Source: Motilibacter aurantiacus (GTDB lineage: Bacteria; Actinomycetota; Actinomycetes; Motilibacterales; Motilibacteraceae). From it: a DNA stretch of 64,000 nt. Under the pieces are notes generated by a model. The model ran no database searches, was not told the DNA's origin, and saw only the letters and a program-made list of their open reading frames with translations. Each line of letters begins with the position of its first letter. Position 1 is the stretch's first letter. Location: positions 1-64,000 of the forward strand of contig NZ_JAANNO010000011.1 in NCBI RefSeq assembly GCF_011250645.1, written 5' to 3'. Of the stretch, positions 34,798 through 43,323 are shown piece by piece. The translations under genes and the position numbers were made by a program.

Positions 34798-35004
34798 GTT
34801 CTGCCTCGTCTCGTGCGGGCCGCAGAAGCGGCGAGTTGCGGGGGCAACCTTCTCTAGAAAAGCCCATCGGCTGCTCCGTGCCACTTCTTGACCCGCCATC
34901 ACGAATCACCTCCCGCTTCGGCCGTGAATGGTCGGGCCCGCCACCAATGCAGTGACCCGAAGAAACAATTCGACAAGGCGACCGTTTGCTACGCTAAGGA
35001 CCTC

Positions 35005-35436
35005 ATGCCGGACTCCCAGACCGCCGCCCTGTCCAGCGGGCTCCGCATGTCGGTCATGCGGCTCGCCCGGCGGCTCCGCAACCAGCGCAGCGCGGAGCTC
35101 GGCCTCCCGCTCGCCCAGCTGACCGCCCTCGCGACGCTCGACCGCAACGGCCCGATGAGCCCGGGGGAGCTCGCGGACTGCGAGCACGTCTCGCCTCCGA
35201 CGATGACCCGAGTGCTCGCCGCCCTGACCGGGGCCGGGCTCGTCGAGCGCACTCCGCACCCGACCGACCGCCGGCAGCAGGTCGTCTCCGTGACGGAGCA
35301 GGCCCACGAGCTGCTCGAGGCCGACCGGCGACGCCGTGACGCCTGGCTCGCGACCCGGCTCGCCGCCCTGACCGAGGACGAGCGGGCCGTGCTGGCCGCG
35401 GCGGCTCCCGTGCTCGCACAGCTCGCGGAGGGCTGA
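35005..35436 (+). CDS. MarR-family transcriptional regulator
   Basis: A 143-aa winged-helix dimer protein. The HTH lies at about residues 35-65 (LTALATLDRNGPMSPGELAD, then SPPTMTRVLAAL) and the wing at GLVERTPHPTDRRQQVVSVT, with the conserved Asp-Arg-Arg. TAAGGA precedes ATG 35005 by 4 nt. Upstream, TACGCT (34990-34995) with an ATTCGA-like hexamer 16 nt further up may be a promoter so close that the transcript would be leaderless; this is tentative. It is followed 3 nt later by an MFS exporter gene, so it likely controls that pump. Confidence 0.92.
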   Translation: MPDSQTAALSSGLRMSVMRLARRLRNQRSAELGLPLAQLTALATLDRNGPMSPGELADCEHVSPPTMTRVLAALTGAGLVERTPHPTDRRQQVVSVTEQAHELLEADRRRRDAWLATRLAALTEDERAVLAAAAPVLAQLAEG

Positions 35437-35439
35437 GGG

Positions 35440-36693
35440 GTGTTCCGTGCGCTGCGCATCCACAACTACCGGCTCTTCTTCCTCGGCTCGGTCGTGTCCA
35501 ACACCGGCACCTGGATGCAGCGGATCGCCCAGGACTGGCTCGTGCTGCAGCTGACCGGCAGCGGCACGGCGCTCGGCGTCACCACCGCGCTGCAGTTCCT
35601 GCCCGTGCTGCTGTTCGGGCTGTACGCGGGCGTCGTCGCCGACCGCTTCCCCAAGCGCACCCTGCTCTTCGTCACGCAGGCGGTCATGGGGGCGACGGCC
35701 CTCGCGCTCGGCCTGCTCGAGGTCACCGGGACCGCCCGGGTCGGGCACGTCTACGCCCTCGCGCTCGTCCTCGGCCTGGCCAGCGCGTTCGACAACCCGG
35801 CGCGGCAGTCCTTCGTCGTCGAGATGGTCGGCAAGGAGGACCTGCCGAACGCCGTGGGGCTGAACGCCACCTCCTTCAACCTGGGGCGCGTCGTCGGCCC
35901 GGGCATCGCCGGCCTGCTCATCACCGCCTTCGACGACCGCACCGGGCCGGTGTTCCTGCTGAACGCGGCCTCGTTCGTCGCGATCCTGGGCGCGCTGGCC
36001 CTGATGCGCCCCGCGGAGCTGGGCCCGGCGCCACAGGCCGCCCGCGGGAAGGGCGCGCTCCGGGAGGGGCTGCGCTACGTCCGCGGTCGGCGAGACCTGC
36101 GAACGATCCTTCTGGTGACGTTCTGCTTCGGCACCTTCGGCATGAACTTCCAGGTGACGATCGCGCTGATGGCGCAACAGACGTTCGGCAAGGCGGCCGA
36201 CGGGTTCGGGCTCCTCGGGACGGTCATGGCGCTCGGCTCGCTGAGCGGCGCCCTGCTGGCGGCCCGCCGCGAGCGCCCGCGGCTGCGGGTCTTCCTCGGT
36301 GCGGCGGTCGCCTTCGGCGTGCTCGAGATCGTCGCCGGGCTGATGCCGACGTACGCCCTCTTCGCCGTCGCGCTGGTCCCCGTCGGCGTGGCCTCGATCA
36401 CGGCGCTCAACAGCGCGAACGCGCTGCTGCAGCTGCGCGCCGACCCGTCGATGCGCGGCCGGGTCATGGCGCTGCACGTGTTCGTGGTCTTCGGCACGGC
36501 GCCGCTGATCTCCCCGCTCGTCGGCTGGGTCGGCGAGCACGTGGGGCCACGGTGGAGCATCAGCGGCGGCGGCGTCCTGGCCCTGGCCGGGTCGCTCGCG
36601 GGCGCGGCGTACCTGCTGCGCGCACAGCGCGCCGGCCTCCCGCTCGGGCAGCCGGCGCCCGCCGAGCGCGCCGAGCCGGTCGCGGTTCAATAG
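35440..36693 (+). CDS. MFS exporter (EntS/MFS_3 type)
   Basis: A 417-aa, 12-TM permease. N-terminal FRALRIHNYRLFFLGSVVSN, TGTWMQRIAQDWLVLQLT and the motif-A loop YAGVVADRFPKRTLL place it in the MFS_3 (enterobactin-exporter-like) group, along with FDNPARQSFVVEMV and LNATSFNLGRVVGPGIAGLL. GTG at 35440 lies 3 nt after the marR stop; the two form an operon, the usual layout for a MarR-controlled drug or metabolite efflux pump. Substrate unknown. Confidence 0.92.
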   Translation: MFRALRIHNYRLFFLGSVVSNTGTWMQRIAQDWLVLQLTGSGTALGVTTALQFLPVLLFGLYAGVVADRFPKRTLLFVTQAVMGATALALGLLEVTGTARVGHVYALALVLGLASAFDNPARQSFVVEMVGKEDLPNAVGLNATSFNLGRVVGPGIAGLLITAFDDRTGPVFLLNAASFVAILGALALMRPAELGPAPQAARGKGALREGLRYVRGRRDLRTILLVTFCFGTFGMNFQVTIALMAQQTFGKAADGFGLLGTVMALGSLSGALLAARRERPRLRVFLGAAVAFGVLEIVAGLMPTYALFAVALVPVGVASITALNSANALLQLRADPSMRGRVMALHVFVVFGTAPLISPLVGWVGEHVGPRWSISGGGVLALAGSLAGAAYLLRAQRAGLPLGQPAPAERAEPVAVQ

Positions 36694-36697
36694 GGCT

Positions 36698-36713
36698 GCC
36701 GCAGGCCTGCGGC
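36698..36713. repeat. 16-bp perfect palindrome between MFS and MDMPI genes
   Basis: GCCGCAGGCCTGCGGC is self-complementary with no spacer and lies 20 nt before the next start codon. It could be a protein-binding site; without a loop it is a poor terminator. Confidence 0.4.
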
Positions 36714-36732
36714 GCCGTGGCAGGCTCGGTGC

Positions 36733-37503
36733 ATGGGACGTCCCTCCTCGCTTCGCTACCTGGAGACGCTGCGCCAGGACGCGGCGCGGATCCTCGAGCT
36801 CGCGCCGTCCGGCTGGGACCGCCCCGTCGCCGGGTGCCCGGGGTGGGACGTGCGCGACACCGTGCGGCACCTCGGCGAGGTCTACCGGCACAAGGCGGCG
36901 TCCGTCCGGCTGGGCCGCAGGGCCGCCGACAACGAGTACGTCGCCGCGCCCGGGCCGGGTGAGGACCTGGCCGAGTGGTACTCCCGGTCGCTGCTCGACC
37001 TGCTCTCGGTGCTGCTGGCCGCGCCGCCGGACGCGCGGGCCTGGACCTGGTGGCCGGCCGAGCGGACGCTGGGCTTCTGGCACCGCCGGATGGCGCAGGA
37101 GACGCTCGTCCACCGGGTCGACGTGGAGCAGGCGCTCGGCACGGCGAGCTCGATCCCGGCCGACCTCGCGCTCGACGGCGTGGACGAGGTGCTGGCCGTC
37201 TTCCTGCCCGCCTTCCTGCCCGAGGCGGGCGACGTGCCGGGCCTGCTGCCCGGCTCCCGCGCCCGGCTCGACGTCCGGCCGGCCAACGACACCGGCCTGG
37301 CCTGGCGGGTCGAGCTCGAGGGCTCCCGCGTGGTGGTCAACCGGGTGGCCCCCGACGCGCCGGCGGACGCCGCGGTCACGGGCAGCCCGGGGGCGGTCCT
37401 GCTCTGGCTGTGGGGGCGGCTGGGGTCGCGAGCGGTCTCCGTGAGCGGCGACAAGGCCCAGGTCGAGGCCGTGCGGGCGGCGCTCGTCGCCGCCACGCAG
37501 TAG
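36733..37503 (+). CDS. Maleylpyruvate isomerase family, mycothiol-dependent enzyme
   Basis: A 256-aa protein of the MDMPI/DinB-like fold. The N-terminal metal and thiol region is recognisable: AGCPGWDVRDTVRHLGEVYR with the conserved His (about residue 47), then WTWWPAERTLGFWHRRMAQE and LVHRVDVEQALG, where the second His completes the metal site; a C-terminal MDMPI_C domain follows (LLWLWGRLGSRAVSVSGD). The family uses mycothiol, the actinobacterial thiol, for isomerisation or conjugation. The reaction here is unknown. It is followed 2 nt later by thpR. Confidence 0.9.
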   Translation: MGRPSSLRYLETLRQDAARILELAPSGWDRPVAGCPGWDVRDTVRHLGEVYRHKAASVRLGRRAADNEYVAAPGPGEDLAEWYSRSLLDLLSVLLAAPPDARAWTWWPAERTLGFWHRRMAQETLVHRVDVEQALGTASSIPADLALDGVDEVLAVFLPAFLPEAGDVPGLLPGSRARLDVRPANDTGLAWRVELEGSRVVVNRVAPDAPADAAVTGSPGAVLLWLWGRLGSRAVSVSGDKAQVEAVRAALVAATQ

Positions 37504-37505
37504 CC

Positions 37506-38060
37506 GTGCGGCTCTTCGTCGCGCTGCCGCTGCCTCCCGAGGTGCTGGCCCAGCTCGACGCGGCGCTCGTGGCCGTCCGGGCCGACCATCCGGAGCCGCG
37601 CTGGGTCCCGGCGCAGCGATGGCACCTGACGCTCGCGTTCCTCGGCGAGGTCGAGGAGCGTGCCGTCCCCGAGCTCGGCGAGCGCCTGGCCCGGGCGGCG
37701 GCCCGCCGCGGGCCGCTGGAGCTGGCGCTCGCGGGGGCTGGGCGCTTCGGCTCGGGGGTGCTCTGGGTGGGCCTCACCGGCGAGGTGGGCCGGCTGTCCC
37801 GCCTGGCCGAGGCCATCGCAGCGGCCGCCCGGCGTACGGGGATCGAGGTCGAGGACCGCAGGTTCCGGCCCCACCTCACGGTCGCGCGCGGACGTGCCGC
37901 AGCCGGCCGCCCCGCGGACCTCCGGCCGGCCGCGGCGGCGCTGGCGGCGTACGAGGGGCCGGGGTTCCGCGCCGGCCACGTCGCGCTCGTGCGCAGCGTG
38001 CTCGGGCCGCAGCCCGCCTACACCGAGCTGGCCGCCTGGCCGCTGGGCGCGGGCGACTAG
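37506..38060 (+). CDS. thpR: RNA 2',3'-cyclic phosphodiesterase (2'-5' RNA ligase, ThpR)
   Basis: A 184-aa two-histidine phosphoesterase. It starts VRLFVALPLPPEVLAQL (GTG at 37506) and carries both HxTx motifs: HLTLAFLGE at about residue 40 and HLTVARGR at about residue 124. The enzyme opens 2',3'-cyclic phosphates in RNA. Its start is 2 nt after the MDMPI stop, so the two are cotranscribed. Confidence 0.92.
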   Translation: MRLFVALPLPPEVLAQLDAALVAVRADHPEPRWVPAQRWHLTLAFLGEVEERAVPELGERLARAAARRGPLELALAGAGRFGSGVLWVGLTGEVGRLSRLAEAIAAAARRTGIEVEDRRFRPHLTVARGRAAAGRPADLRPAAAALAAYEGPGFRAGHVALVRSVLGPQPAYTELAAWPLGAGD

Positions 38061-38070
38061 CCTGCGCAGC

Positions 38071-38154
38071 GTGGGCTCCCGCACCCGCGGCCTCCTCGTG
38101 CCGCTGACGCTCGTGCTGCTGGTCGTCCTCGTCGCGGTGGGCGCGCTGCTCTGA
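38071..38154 (+). CDS. Possible 27-aa single-TM protein
   Basis: GTG at 38071 opens a 27-codon frame coding a short basic start (GSRTRG) followed by one hydrophobic helix (LLVPLTLVLLVVLVAVGALL) to the stop at 38154. Codon use is ordinary and it fills the gap between thpR and the metal transporter. No clear ribosome site is visible, so it may be chance. Confidence 0.35.
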   Translation: MGSRTRGLLVPLTLVLLVVLVAVGALL

Positions 38155-38222
38155 GCAGTGGCCGGATGCCGGGGCGACGGCCCGGGGACGGCGCGGAGAC
38201 GCGGATGTGACGCCGCCGGAGC

Positions 38223-39404
38223 ATGTCGCAGCGTATGGAGACGCTGCTGCACGACGTGGTCCTCCTGCCGCTCGCCGACGCGTTCCTCGAGGTCGGCGTG
38301 TTCGTCGCCGTCCTCGTGGTCGCGTTCGGCGTCGCGCAGTGGAGGTACGGCGACCGCGTCACCGGGTTCCTGCAGCGCCGGCGCCGCATCGCGCCGGCGG
38401 TCGGCGCCCTGCTCGGCGTCATCCCGGGATGCGGGGCGGAGATCATCCTCGCGACCCTGTACGCCCGGCGCAGCGTCAGCTTCGGCACCGTCGTCGCGGC
38501 GCTCGTCGCCACGACCGGTGACGCGGCGTGGGTGCTGCTGGCCGGGGCTCCCGCGTTCACCCTCAAGCTGCACCTGCTGACCTTCGCGCTCGGCCTCGTC
38601 ACCGGCTACGCGGTGGACGCCCTGGGCTTCTCCCCGCGGTCCACGCTGCGGAGCGAGGAGCGGGAGACCGCGTACGCCGGGGTGCGCGCCGGCGGGGGAG
38701 CGGGACCCGTCCGGCAGCCCGCGCTCGGCACGGCGTTGAACGAGGCGGTGTCCGGGGTCTCCGACGCCATGTCCCGGGCCCTGCCCTCCGTGGGGGGCGC
38801 GGTGGCGGTCCGCGCGGTCGGCGCGGTCCCCGGCGCGTTCTGGATGCTCGCGGCCGCGGGGTTCGCGCTGAGCGTGCCGGTGTCCTTCCGGCTGGTGGAC
38901 ACGAGCACGCTGACGGTCGACCCCTACCTCGTGCTCGGGGTCGCCGGGGCGGTGCTGGCGATCGCGGTCTTCGTCACGAGCCGGCTCGGCCTCTCCGACG
39001 ACTCGGTCGAGTCGGCCTCCGAGCAGTCGTTGCGCGCAGTGCTGCGGCACGGCGCGCAGGAGTCCTCGTTCATCGTGGTGTGGGTGGCGGCGGCGTACAT
39101 CGCGTGGGAGGCGCTGCACGCGTTCACCGGCTTCGACGGGTCGCAGCTGCCGCTCTACGGCGTCGCCGGGGTGCTGTGCGGCGCGCTGATCGGCTTCGTC
39201 CCGGGGTGCGCGGTCCAGATCGTGCTCGCCGGGCTCTACCTCGCGGGGGGCGTGCCGGTGCCCACGCTCGTGGCGAACGCGGTGAGCCAGGACGGCGACG
39301 CGCTGCTGCCGCTGCTGGCGACCGACCGGCGGGCCGCGCTGTGGGCCACCACCATCACGACGGTGCCGGCGCTGCTGGCCGGGCTCGGGGTGCTGCTGCT
39401 GTGA
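38223..39404 (+). CDS. Putative manganese/heavy-metal transporter (10-TM, ArsP_2 type)
   Basis: A 393-aa membrane protein with about ten helices. Two matching loops reveal an internal duplication: GVIPGCGAEIILATLYARRS (about residues 63-82) and GFVPGCAVQIVLAGLYLAGG (about 323-342), each a Pro-Gly-Cys-Ala motif, followed by TTGDAAWVLLA and SQDGDALLPLLA respectively, likely the metal pathway. The family is annotated as putative manganese transporter or heavy-metal exporter. The start could be ATG 38223 or the Met four codons later. Direction of transport is not shown by sequence. Confidence 0.82.
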   Translation: MSQRMETLLHDVVLLPLADAFLEVGVFVAVLVVAFGVAQWRYGDRVTGFLQRRRRIAPAVGALLGVIPGCGAEIILATLYARRSVSFGTVVAALVATTGDAAWVLLAGAPAFTLKLHLLTFALGLVTGYAVDALGFSPRSTLRSEERETAYAGVRAGGGAGPVRQPALGTALNEAVSGVSDAMSRALPSVGGAVAVRAVGAVPGAFWMLAAAGFALSVPVSFRLVDTSTLTVDPYLVLGVAGAVLAIAVFVTSRLGLSDDSVESASEQSLRAVLRHGAQESSFIVVWVAAAYIAWEALHAFTGFDGSQLPLYGVAGVLCGALIGFVPGCAVQIVLAGLYLAGGVPVPTLVANAVSQDGDALLPLLATDRRAALWATTITTVPALLAGLGVLLL

Positions 39405-39470
39405 GCGCGTATCACCGGGGCGCCCGGGGGCTCCGTCAACGCGACCCCCCCGACGCCCGGAGAGACCGCC

Positions 39471-39872
39471 ATGCCTGCCACCACCCGACCCGCCCGCCTC
39501 CGCCTGCTCGCCGCCGCCCTCGGCGCGCTCGCCCTCTCGGCCTGCGGGAGCTCCGGCGACGGGGACGTCGTCGCCTCCGTGCGTGACGCCGCCGCCGGGC
39601 ACTCCGGCGCCTGGACCGACGACCAGTTGCGCGACGCCGCAGGCGAGCACGCGAACGTCGTGCGGGCCACCCCCACGGACGACGGAGGCGTCATCCTCGT
39701 CGAGGTGGGCCGGTCCGGCGGCACCAAGACGACCAAGACCTCCCCGTCGGGCAAGAAGACCACCAAGCGCACGGACTACGAGGTCGACTGCGTCGAGGTG
39801 ACCATCGACGGGTCGTCGGTCGACGGCCGCCAGTACACCAACGAGAGCGCCTCCGGCCGCCCCAGCTGCTGA
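39471..39872 (+). CDS. Small lipoprotein (133 aa)
   Basis: Signal peptide with lipobox LSAC (Cys about residue 25), so it is anchored at the outer membrane face. The mature part has a helical first half (VVASVRDAAAGHSGAWTDDQ), then a Lys/Thr-rich middle (GTKTTKTSPSGKKTTKRT) and two Cys (EVDCVEV and the last residue) likely bridged. Family not recognised. CGGAGAGACCGCC precedes ATG 39471. Confidence 0.75.
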   Translation: MPATTRPARLRLLAAALGALALSACGSSGDGDVVASVRDAAAGHSGAWTDDQLRDAAGEHANVVRATPTDDGGVILVEVGRSGGTKTTKTSPSGKKTTKRTDYEVDCVEVTIDGSSVDGRQYTNESASGRPSC

Positions 39873-40029
39873 GCCGGGCCGGCCACCGCCCGCGTAGGCA
39901 CGCCTCAGGTCGGAGCCAGGCATCAGCCCGCCCGGCTAAGGCCCGCCGGAAGCCGCTCTGAGCCCTGCCGGCGGCCACGACCGGTAAGGCGCCCGATGTG
40001 CCGTCCCCCTCCTCAGAACGAGCCTGGAG

Positions 40030-40050
40030 GTGCTGCCGGACCGGCAGCAC
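40030..40050 (+). promoter_or_regulatory. 10+10 inverted repeat upstream of the 58-aa gene
   Basis: GTGCTGCCGG (40030-40039) and CCGGCAGCAC (40041-40050) are perfect arms around a single A, ending 19 nt before the ATG at 40070. It could be a repressor site or a hairpin near the ribosome binding site. The rest of 39873-40069 shows nothing else. Confidence 0.5.
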
Positions 40051-40069
40051 GGCACGGAGGGAGACAGCC

Positions 40070-40246
40070 ATGATGCAGCTGCAGGAGCTGGCCCGGATCC
40101 ATCTCGAGGAGCTGCGCCGCGAGGCCGCGGCCCAGCGCCGGGTTACCGGCGCCCGGCAGGCCCGGGGCGGCACGCGGGGCGCTCGGAAGCCGGTGTGGCC
40201 CGGGCACCTGCTCGGCCGGCACTGGGTGCCGACGCGCCCGGCGTGA
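40070..40246 (+). CDS. Small basic protein (58 aa)
   Basis: ATGATG at 40070 follows GGAGGGAGA, a strong ribosome binding site. The protein has an amphipathic helix (MMQLQELARIHLEELRREAA) then an Arg-rich tail (QRRVTGARQARGGTRGARK) and a Trp/His ending. Short proteins of this shape recur in actinobacteria, but I know no assigned function. It could bind nucleic acid or a partner protein. Confidence 0.62.
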   Translation: MMQLQELARIHLEELRREAAAQRRVTGARQARGGTRGARKPVWPGHLLGRHWVPTRPA

Positions 40247-40367
40247 CCGCGGCGGTCTCCCAAGGCCGCGCGTCCCTGGGACGGGGTCGGTCCTGCCCCG
40301 GTTCCTCGCGACGGGATGACGCAGGATGGGTGGGGCGTCCGCACCCGGCGGGCCGGGAGGAGACGAC

Positions 40368-41534
40368 GTGCCCCAGGCGCTCGAGACCGCGCTCAGCACC
40401 GTGCGCGCGGCCCTGCTCGACCCCGTCGGGCTGCGCCGGGCGGTCGCGTCCGGCCGCCGGCGGGGCGCCGAGCCGCAGTGGCGGCGGGTGGAGCTGCGCC
40501 CGGTCGAGCTGAAGGCCGGCCGACGGCTGCAGGTGGTGCGCTACGACGAGCGGCAGGCGTTCACCGCCAACGCGGACTGGGGGGCCGACGCGGCCGCGGC
40601 CGTGGACGAGCTGCTGGCCGAGCCGTTCGGCAACTGGCACGTGGAGACCGCCGACCGCACGGTGCAGCTGCGCGTGACCAAGAAGGGCGAGGCGCAGGTC
40701 CACACCACCCGCGCCGCGGCGCCCGCGTCCCCCGCGCAGGGCAACGACCGGGCCGTCCCGCACCTGCTCGACCCCGGCGACCCGCTCTTCACCGCGCTCA
40801 AGGCCGGGGCGGCCAAGCGCAGGCAGGTCGACGCCTTCCTGCGCGCCTTCAGCACCGTCGAGCCCGACCTGCCGGAGCAGGTGCGCGTCGTCGACCTCGG
40901 CTGCGGCAACGCCTACCTGACCTTCGCCGCGTACCGCTGGCTCAGCGACCGCAGGTCGGTGCAGCTCGTGGGCGTCGACAGCAAGGCTCAGTCCCGCGAG
41001 CACGGGACGCAGGTCGCCGCCGAGCTCGGCTGGGGCGAGCAGGTGCGCTTCGTCGAGGGGACGATCGCCGAGGCGCCCGTCGACGGGGCGGACGTGGTGC
41101 TGGCCCTGCACGCCTGCGACACCGCCACCGACGAGGCGCTCGCGCGGGCCGTCCGCTGGGGCGCCAAGGCGATCCTCGTGGCGCCGTGCTGCCATCACGA
41201 CGTGCAGCGCCAGCTGCGCGAGCACGCTCCGCCCGAGCCGTACGCCCTGCTGACCCGCCACGGCATCCTGCGCGAGCGCTTCGGCGACGTGCTCACCGAC
41301 GCCGTCCGTGCGGCGCTGCTGCGGCTGCTGGGGTACCGGGTGGACGTCGTGGAGTTCGTCGACGCCGAGCAGACCCCCCGCAACGTGCTGCTGCGGGCGG
41401 TGCGCACCGGGACGCCGGCTCCGCCGGGGCGGGTCGAGGAGTACCTCGCGCTCGTGGGCGAGTGGCGCCTCGAGCCCGCGCTCGCCCGCATGCTCGCCCC
41501 CGAGCTTGCAGCGGCTTTCGGCGGCCGCTCCTAG
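40368..41534 (+). CDS. SAM-dependent methyltransferase (Methyltransf_32-like)
   Basis: A 388-aa enzyme. The N-terminal 170 residues are family-specific (RRVELRPVELKAGRRLQVVR); the SAM-binding domain starts at VRVVDLGCGNAYLTFAAYRW (about residues 180-199) and continues with VGVDSKAQ, ADVVLALHACDTATDEAL and APCCHHDVQRQL. DLGCGNAYL, ALHACDTATD and CCHH are hallmarks of the METTL25/GSTCD-like group, whose bacterial substrate is unknown. GTG at 40368 is chosen because GGGAGGAG lies 5 nt upstream; a GTG-like start at 40326 would add 14 residues. Confidence 0.87.
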   Translation: MPQALETALSTVRAALLDPVGLRRAVASGRRRGAEPQWRRVELRPVELKAGRRLQVVRYDERQAFTANADWGADAAAAVDELLAEPFGNWHVETADRTVQLRVTKKGEAQVHTTRAAAPASPAQGNDRAVPHLLDPGDPLFTALKAGAAKRRQVDAFLRAFSTVEPDLPEQVRVVDLGCGNAYLTFAAYRWLSDRRSVQLVGVDSKAQSREHGTQVAAELGWGEQVRFVEGTIAEAPVDGADVVLALHACDTATDEALARAVRWGAKAILVAPCCHHDVQRQLREHAPPEPYALLTRHGILRERFGDVLTDAVRAALLRLLGYRVDVVEFVDAEQTPRNVLLRAVRTGTPAPPGRVEEYLALVGEWRLEPALARMLAPELAAAFGGRS

Positions 41535-41543
41535 GCTGCCCCC

Positions 41544-42512
41544 GTGCTGTCCGCCCTCCCCGTCGCCGCCGTCCTGGCGGCGCTCCCGCTCGCCGGCGAG
41601 CCGGTGCAGGTATTCGCGATCAGCGATCCGCAGATCAGCGAATCGAGTGGGCTCGCCGTCAGCCCGACGCACGCGGGCGTGATGTGGACGCACAACGACA
41701 GCGGCGACGACGCCCAGGTCTACGCGCTCGGCGCGAAGGGGCGCACCCTCGGGGTGTGGCGGCTCGACGTGGTCCCGGCCCGGGACTGGGAGGCCATGAC
41801 GGCCACGACGGACGCCCAGGGCCGCGGCGTGCTGTGGGTCGGCGACATCGGGGACAACAACGCCGTCCGCACCAACGGCATCCTCGTCCACCGGGCGCTC
41901 GAGCCGGCGAGCCCCGGGGGCGGAGGCACGCTGCCCGCCACGTCGTACCGGCTGCGCTACGCCGACGGGCCGCACGACGCCGAGGCGATGTTCTTCGGCG
42001 GCGACGGCCGGCTGCGGGTCGTCACCAAGGACCTCTTCGGCGGCTCGGTGTTCGTCGCGCCCGAGCGGCTCGACGCCGGCGCCCCCAACATCCTGGAGCG
42101 CGAGGGTGACGCTCCCGGCATCGTCACCGACGCAACCGCCCTTCCCGGCGGGCGCTACGCGCTGCGCGACTACAGCGGCGCCTACGTCTACGACGCGGAC
42201 GGGGAGCTGCAGGCCCGGGTCGAGCTCCCCTCGCAGCCGCAGGGGGAGTCCTTGAGCTCCTCGCTCGACGGGACCGCGCTCTTCGCCGGCTCCGAGGGGG
42301 AGGGCGAGCCGGTCTGGCGCGTACGCCTCCCGGAGGCCGCGCGGCCCGCACCGGCCGCGCCGGACGCGCCGCGCCCGTCGGCGGCTGCGGACGCGGCGGC
42401 AGGAAGGGGCGCCGCGGGGGAGGAGGGCTCGCGGTGGCCGTACCTCGCGATCGGGCTGGGGGCCGCGGCCCTGCTCGTGCTCGGAGTGGGCCGGGCGCTC
42501 GGGCGGCGCTGA
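41544..42512 (+). CDS. Exported, C-terminally anchored beta-propeller-like protein
   Basis: A 322-aa protein. A short hydrophobic signal (ALPVAAVLAALPLAGEP) is followed by repeating beta-blade segments (ESSGLAVSPTHAGVMWTHND, ARDWEAMTATTD, LWVGDIGDNNAVR, DAEAMFFGGDGRLRVV, TDATALPGGRYALRDYS), then an Ala/Pro linker and a final membrane helix (YLAIGLGAAALLVLGVGRAL). The blades resemble SMP-30 or phytase-like propellers with Asp-rich metal-binding loops; no catalytic set is certain. It likely faces outward, tethered at its C-terminus. It starts 9 nt after the methyltransferase gene. Confidence 0.78.
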   Translation: MLSALPVAAVLAALPLAGEPVQVFAISDPQISESSGLAVSPTHAGVMWTHNDSGDDAQVYALGAKGRTLGVWRLDVVPARDWEAMTATTDAQGRGVLWVGDIGDNNAVRTNGILVHRALEPASPGGGGTLPATSYRLRYADGPHDAEAMFFGGDGRLRVVTKDLFGGSVFVAPERLDAGAPNILEREGDAPGIVTDATALPGGRYALRDYSGAYVYDADGELQARVELPSQPQGESLSSSLDGTALFAGSEGEGEPVWRVRLPEAARPAPAAPDAPRPSAAADAAAGRGAAGEEGSRWPYLAIGLGAAALLVLGVGRALGRR

Positions 42513-42635
42513 CCCGCCTCGCAGAGCCGGACGAATCGGGCGACGTCGGCAGGTGACGACGCCGTCTGAGCGGGGATAGGGCTCGGCACCCAGCGGCGTC
42601 GCTCCCGGCGCCCTCCGACGACAGCAGGGGATGCG

Positions 42636-43286
42636 ATGCCCGAGCCCGGCAGCCACGCGTACGACGTCAAGCGCGCCCGCCTCCGCGACGAGATCGACAA
42701 CTCCGGGATCCCCGACGCCAACGCCACCGACGCGGCCAACCGGGAGCTGCGCGGCGACAGCCCCGTCCCGTCGCCGCACGCGGAGACCGCGCGGGCGGGC
42801 GGGCCGCTCGGCCAGCGCGGTGGCGGAGACGGGGACCCGGGCAACGTCATCGGGCTGCGCAGCGAGGCCTTCACGGACGGCTCCTTCATCCCCGGCGAGT
42901 ACTCCAAGGACGGCGGCAACCGGCAGCCGGTCCTGGAGTGGGACGAGGTGCCGGGCGGGACGACCGAGCTGGCCCTGCTCTGCATCGACCCCGACGCCCC
43001 GGTCGGCACCTGGCTGCACTGGCTCGTAACCGGCATCGACCCGTCCACCCGGCGCATCGAACCGGGCTCGCCGGTCGGCACCGAGCACGGCAACGGGTAC
43101 GGCGAGCAGGGCTGGGGCGGGCCGCAGCCGCCTGTCGGCGACGAGCCGCACCGCTACGTCTTCCGGCTCTACGCCCTCGCCGAGCCGTTCGCCGCACCCG
43201 AGCCGGATGACGCCGACGCCGTTCGCTCGTGGCTGGACGACCACTCCACCTCGGCCGGCACGCTCACCGGCCGCTTCCAGCGCTGA
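42636..43286 (+). CDS. YbhB/YbcL-type phosphatidylethanolamine-binding (PEBP) protein
   Basis: A 216-aa protein with a 65-residue charged N-terminal extension and a PEBP domain from about residue 70: LRSEAFTDGSFIPGEYSKDG, the ligand-pocket motif CIDPDAPVGTWLHWLV, GYGEQGWGGPQPPVGDEPH and HRYVFRLYAL. These are the usual bacterial RKIP-like signatures (Asp-Pro-Asp-x-Pro and Gly-Pro-x-Pro-Pro). Bacterial members bind small anionic ligands; physiological role unknown. The N-terminal extension (SHAYDVKRARLRDEI) is also found in other actinobacterial versions. Confidence 0.92.
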   Translation: MPEPGSHAYDVKRARLRDEIDNSGIPDANATDAANRELRGDSPVPSPHAETARAGGPLGQRGGGDGDPGNVIGLRSEAFTDGSFIPGEYSKDGGNRQPVLEWDEVPGGTTELALLCIDPDAPVGTWLHWLVTGIDPSTRRIEPGSPVGTEHGNGYGEQGWGGPQPPVGDEPHRYVFRLYALAEPFAAPEPDDADAVRSWLDDHSTSAGTLTGRFQR

Positions 43287-43323
43287 CCCATCCACGCCTT
43301 CCCTCGTTCGGAAGGAGCACGAC

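Noticed and set aside
36882-39923. About 1000-codon open frame on the minus strand over the MDMPI, thpR and transporter genes
   Set aside because: It crosses four well-supported plus-strand genes, has low-complexity composition and no motif.
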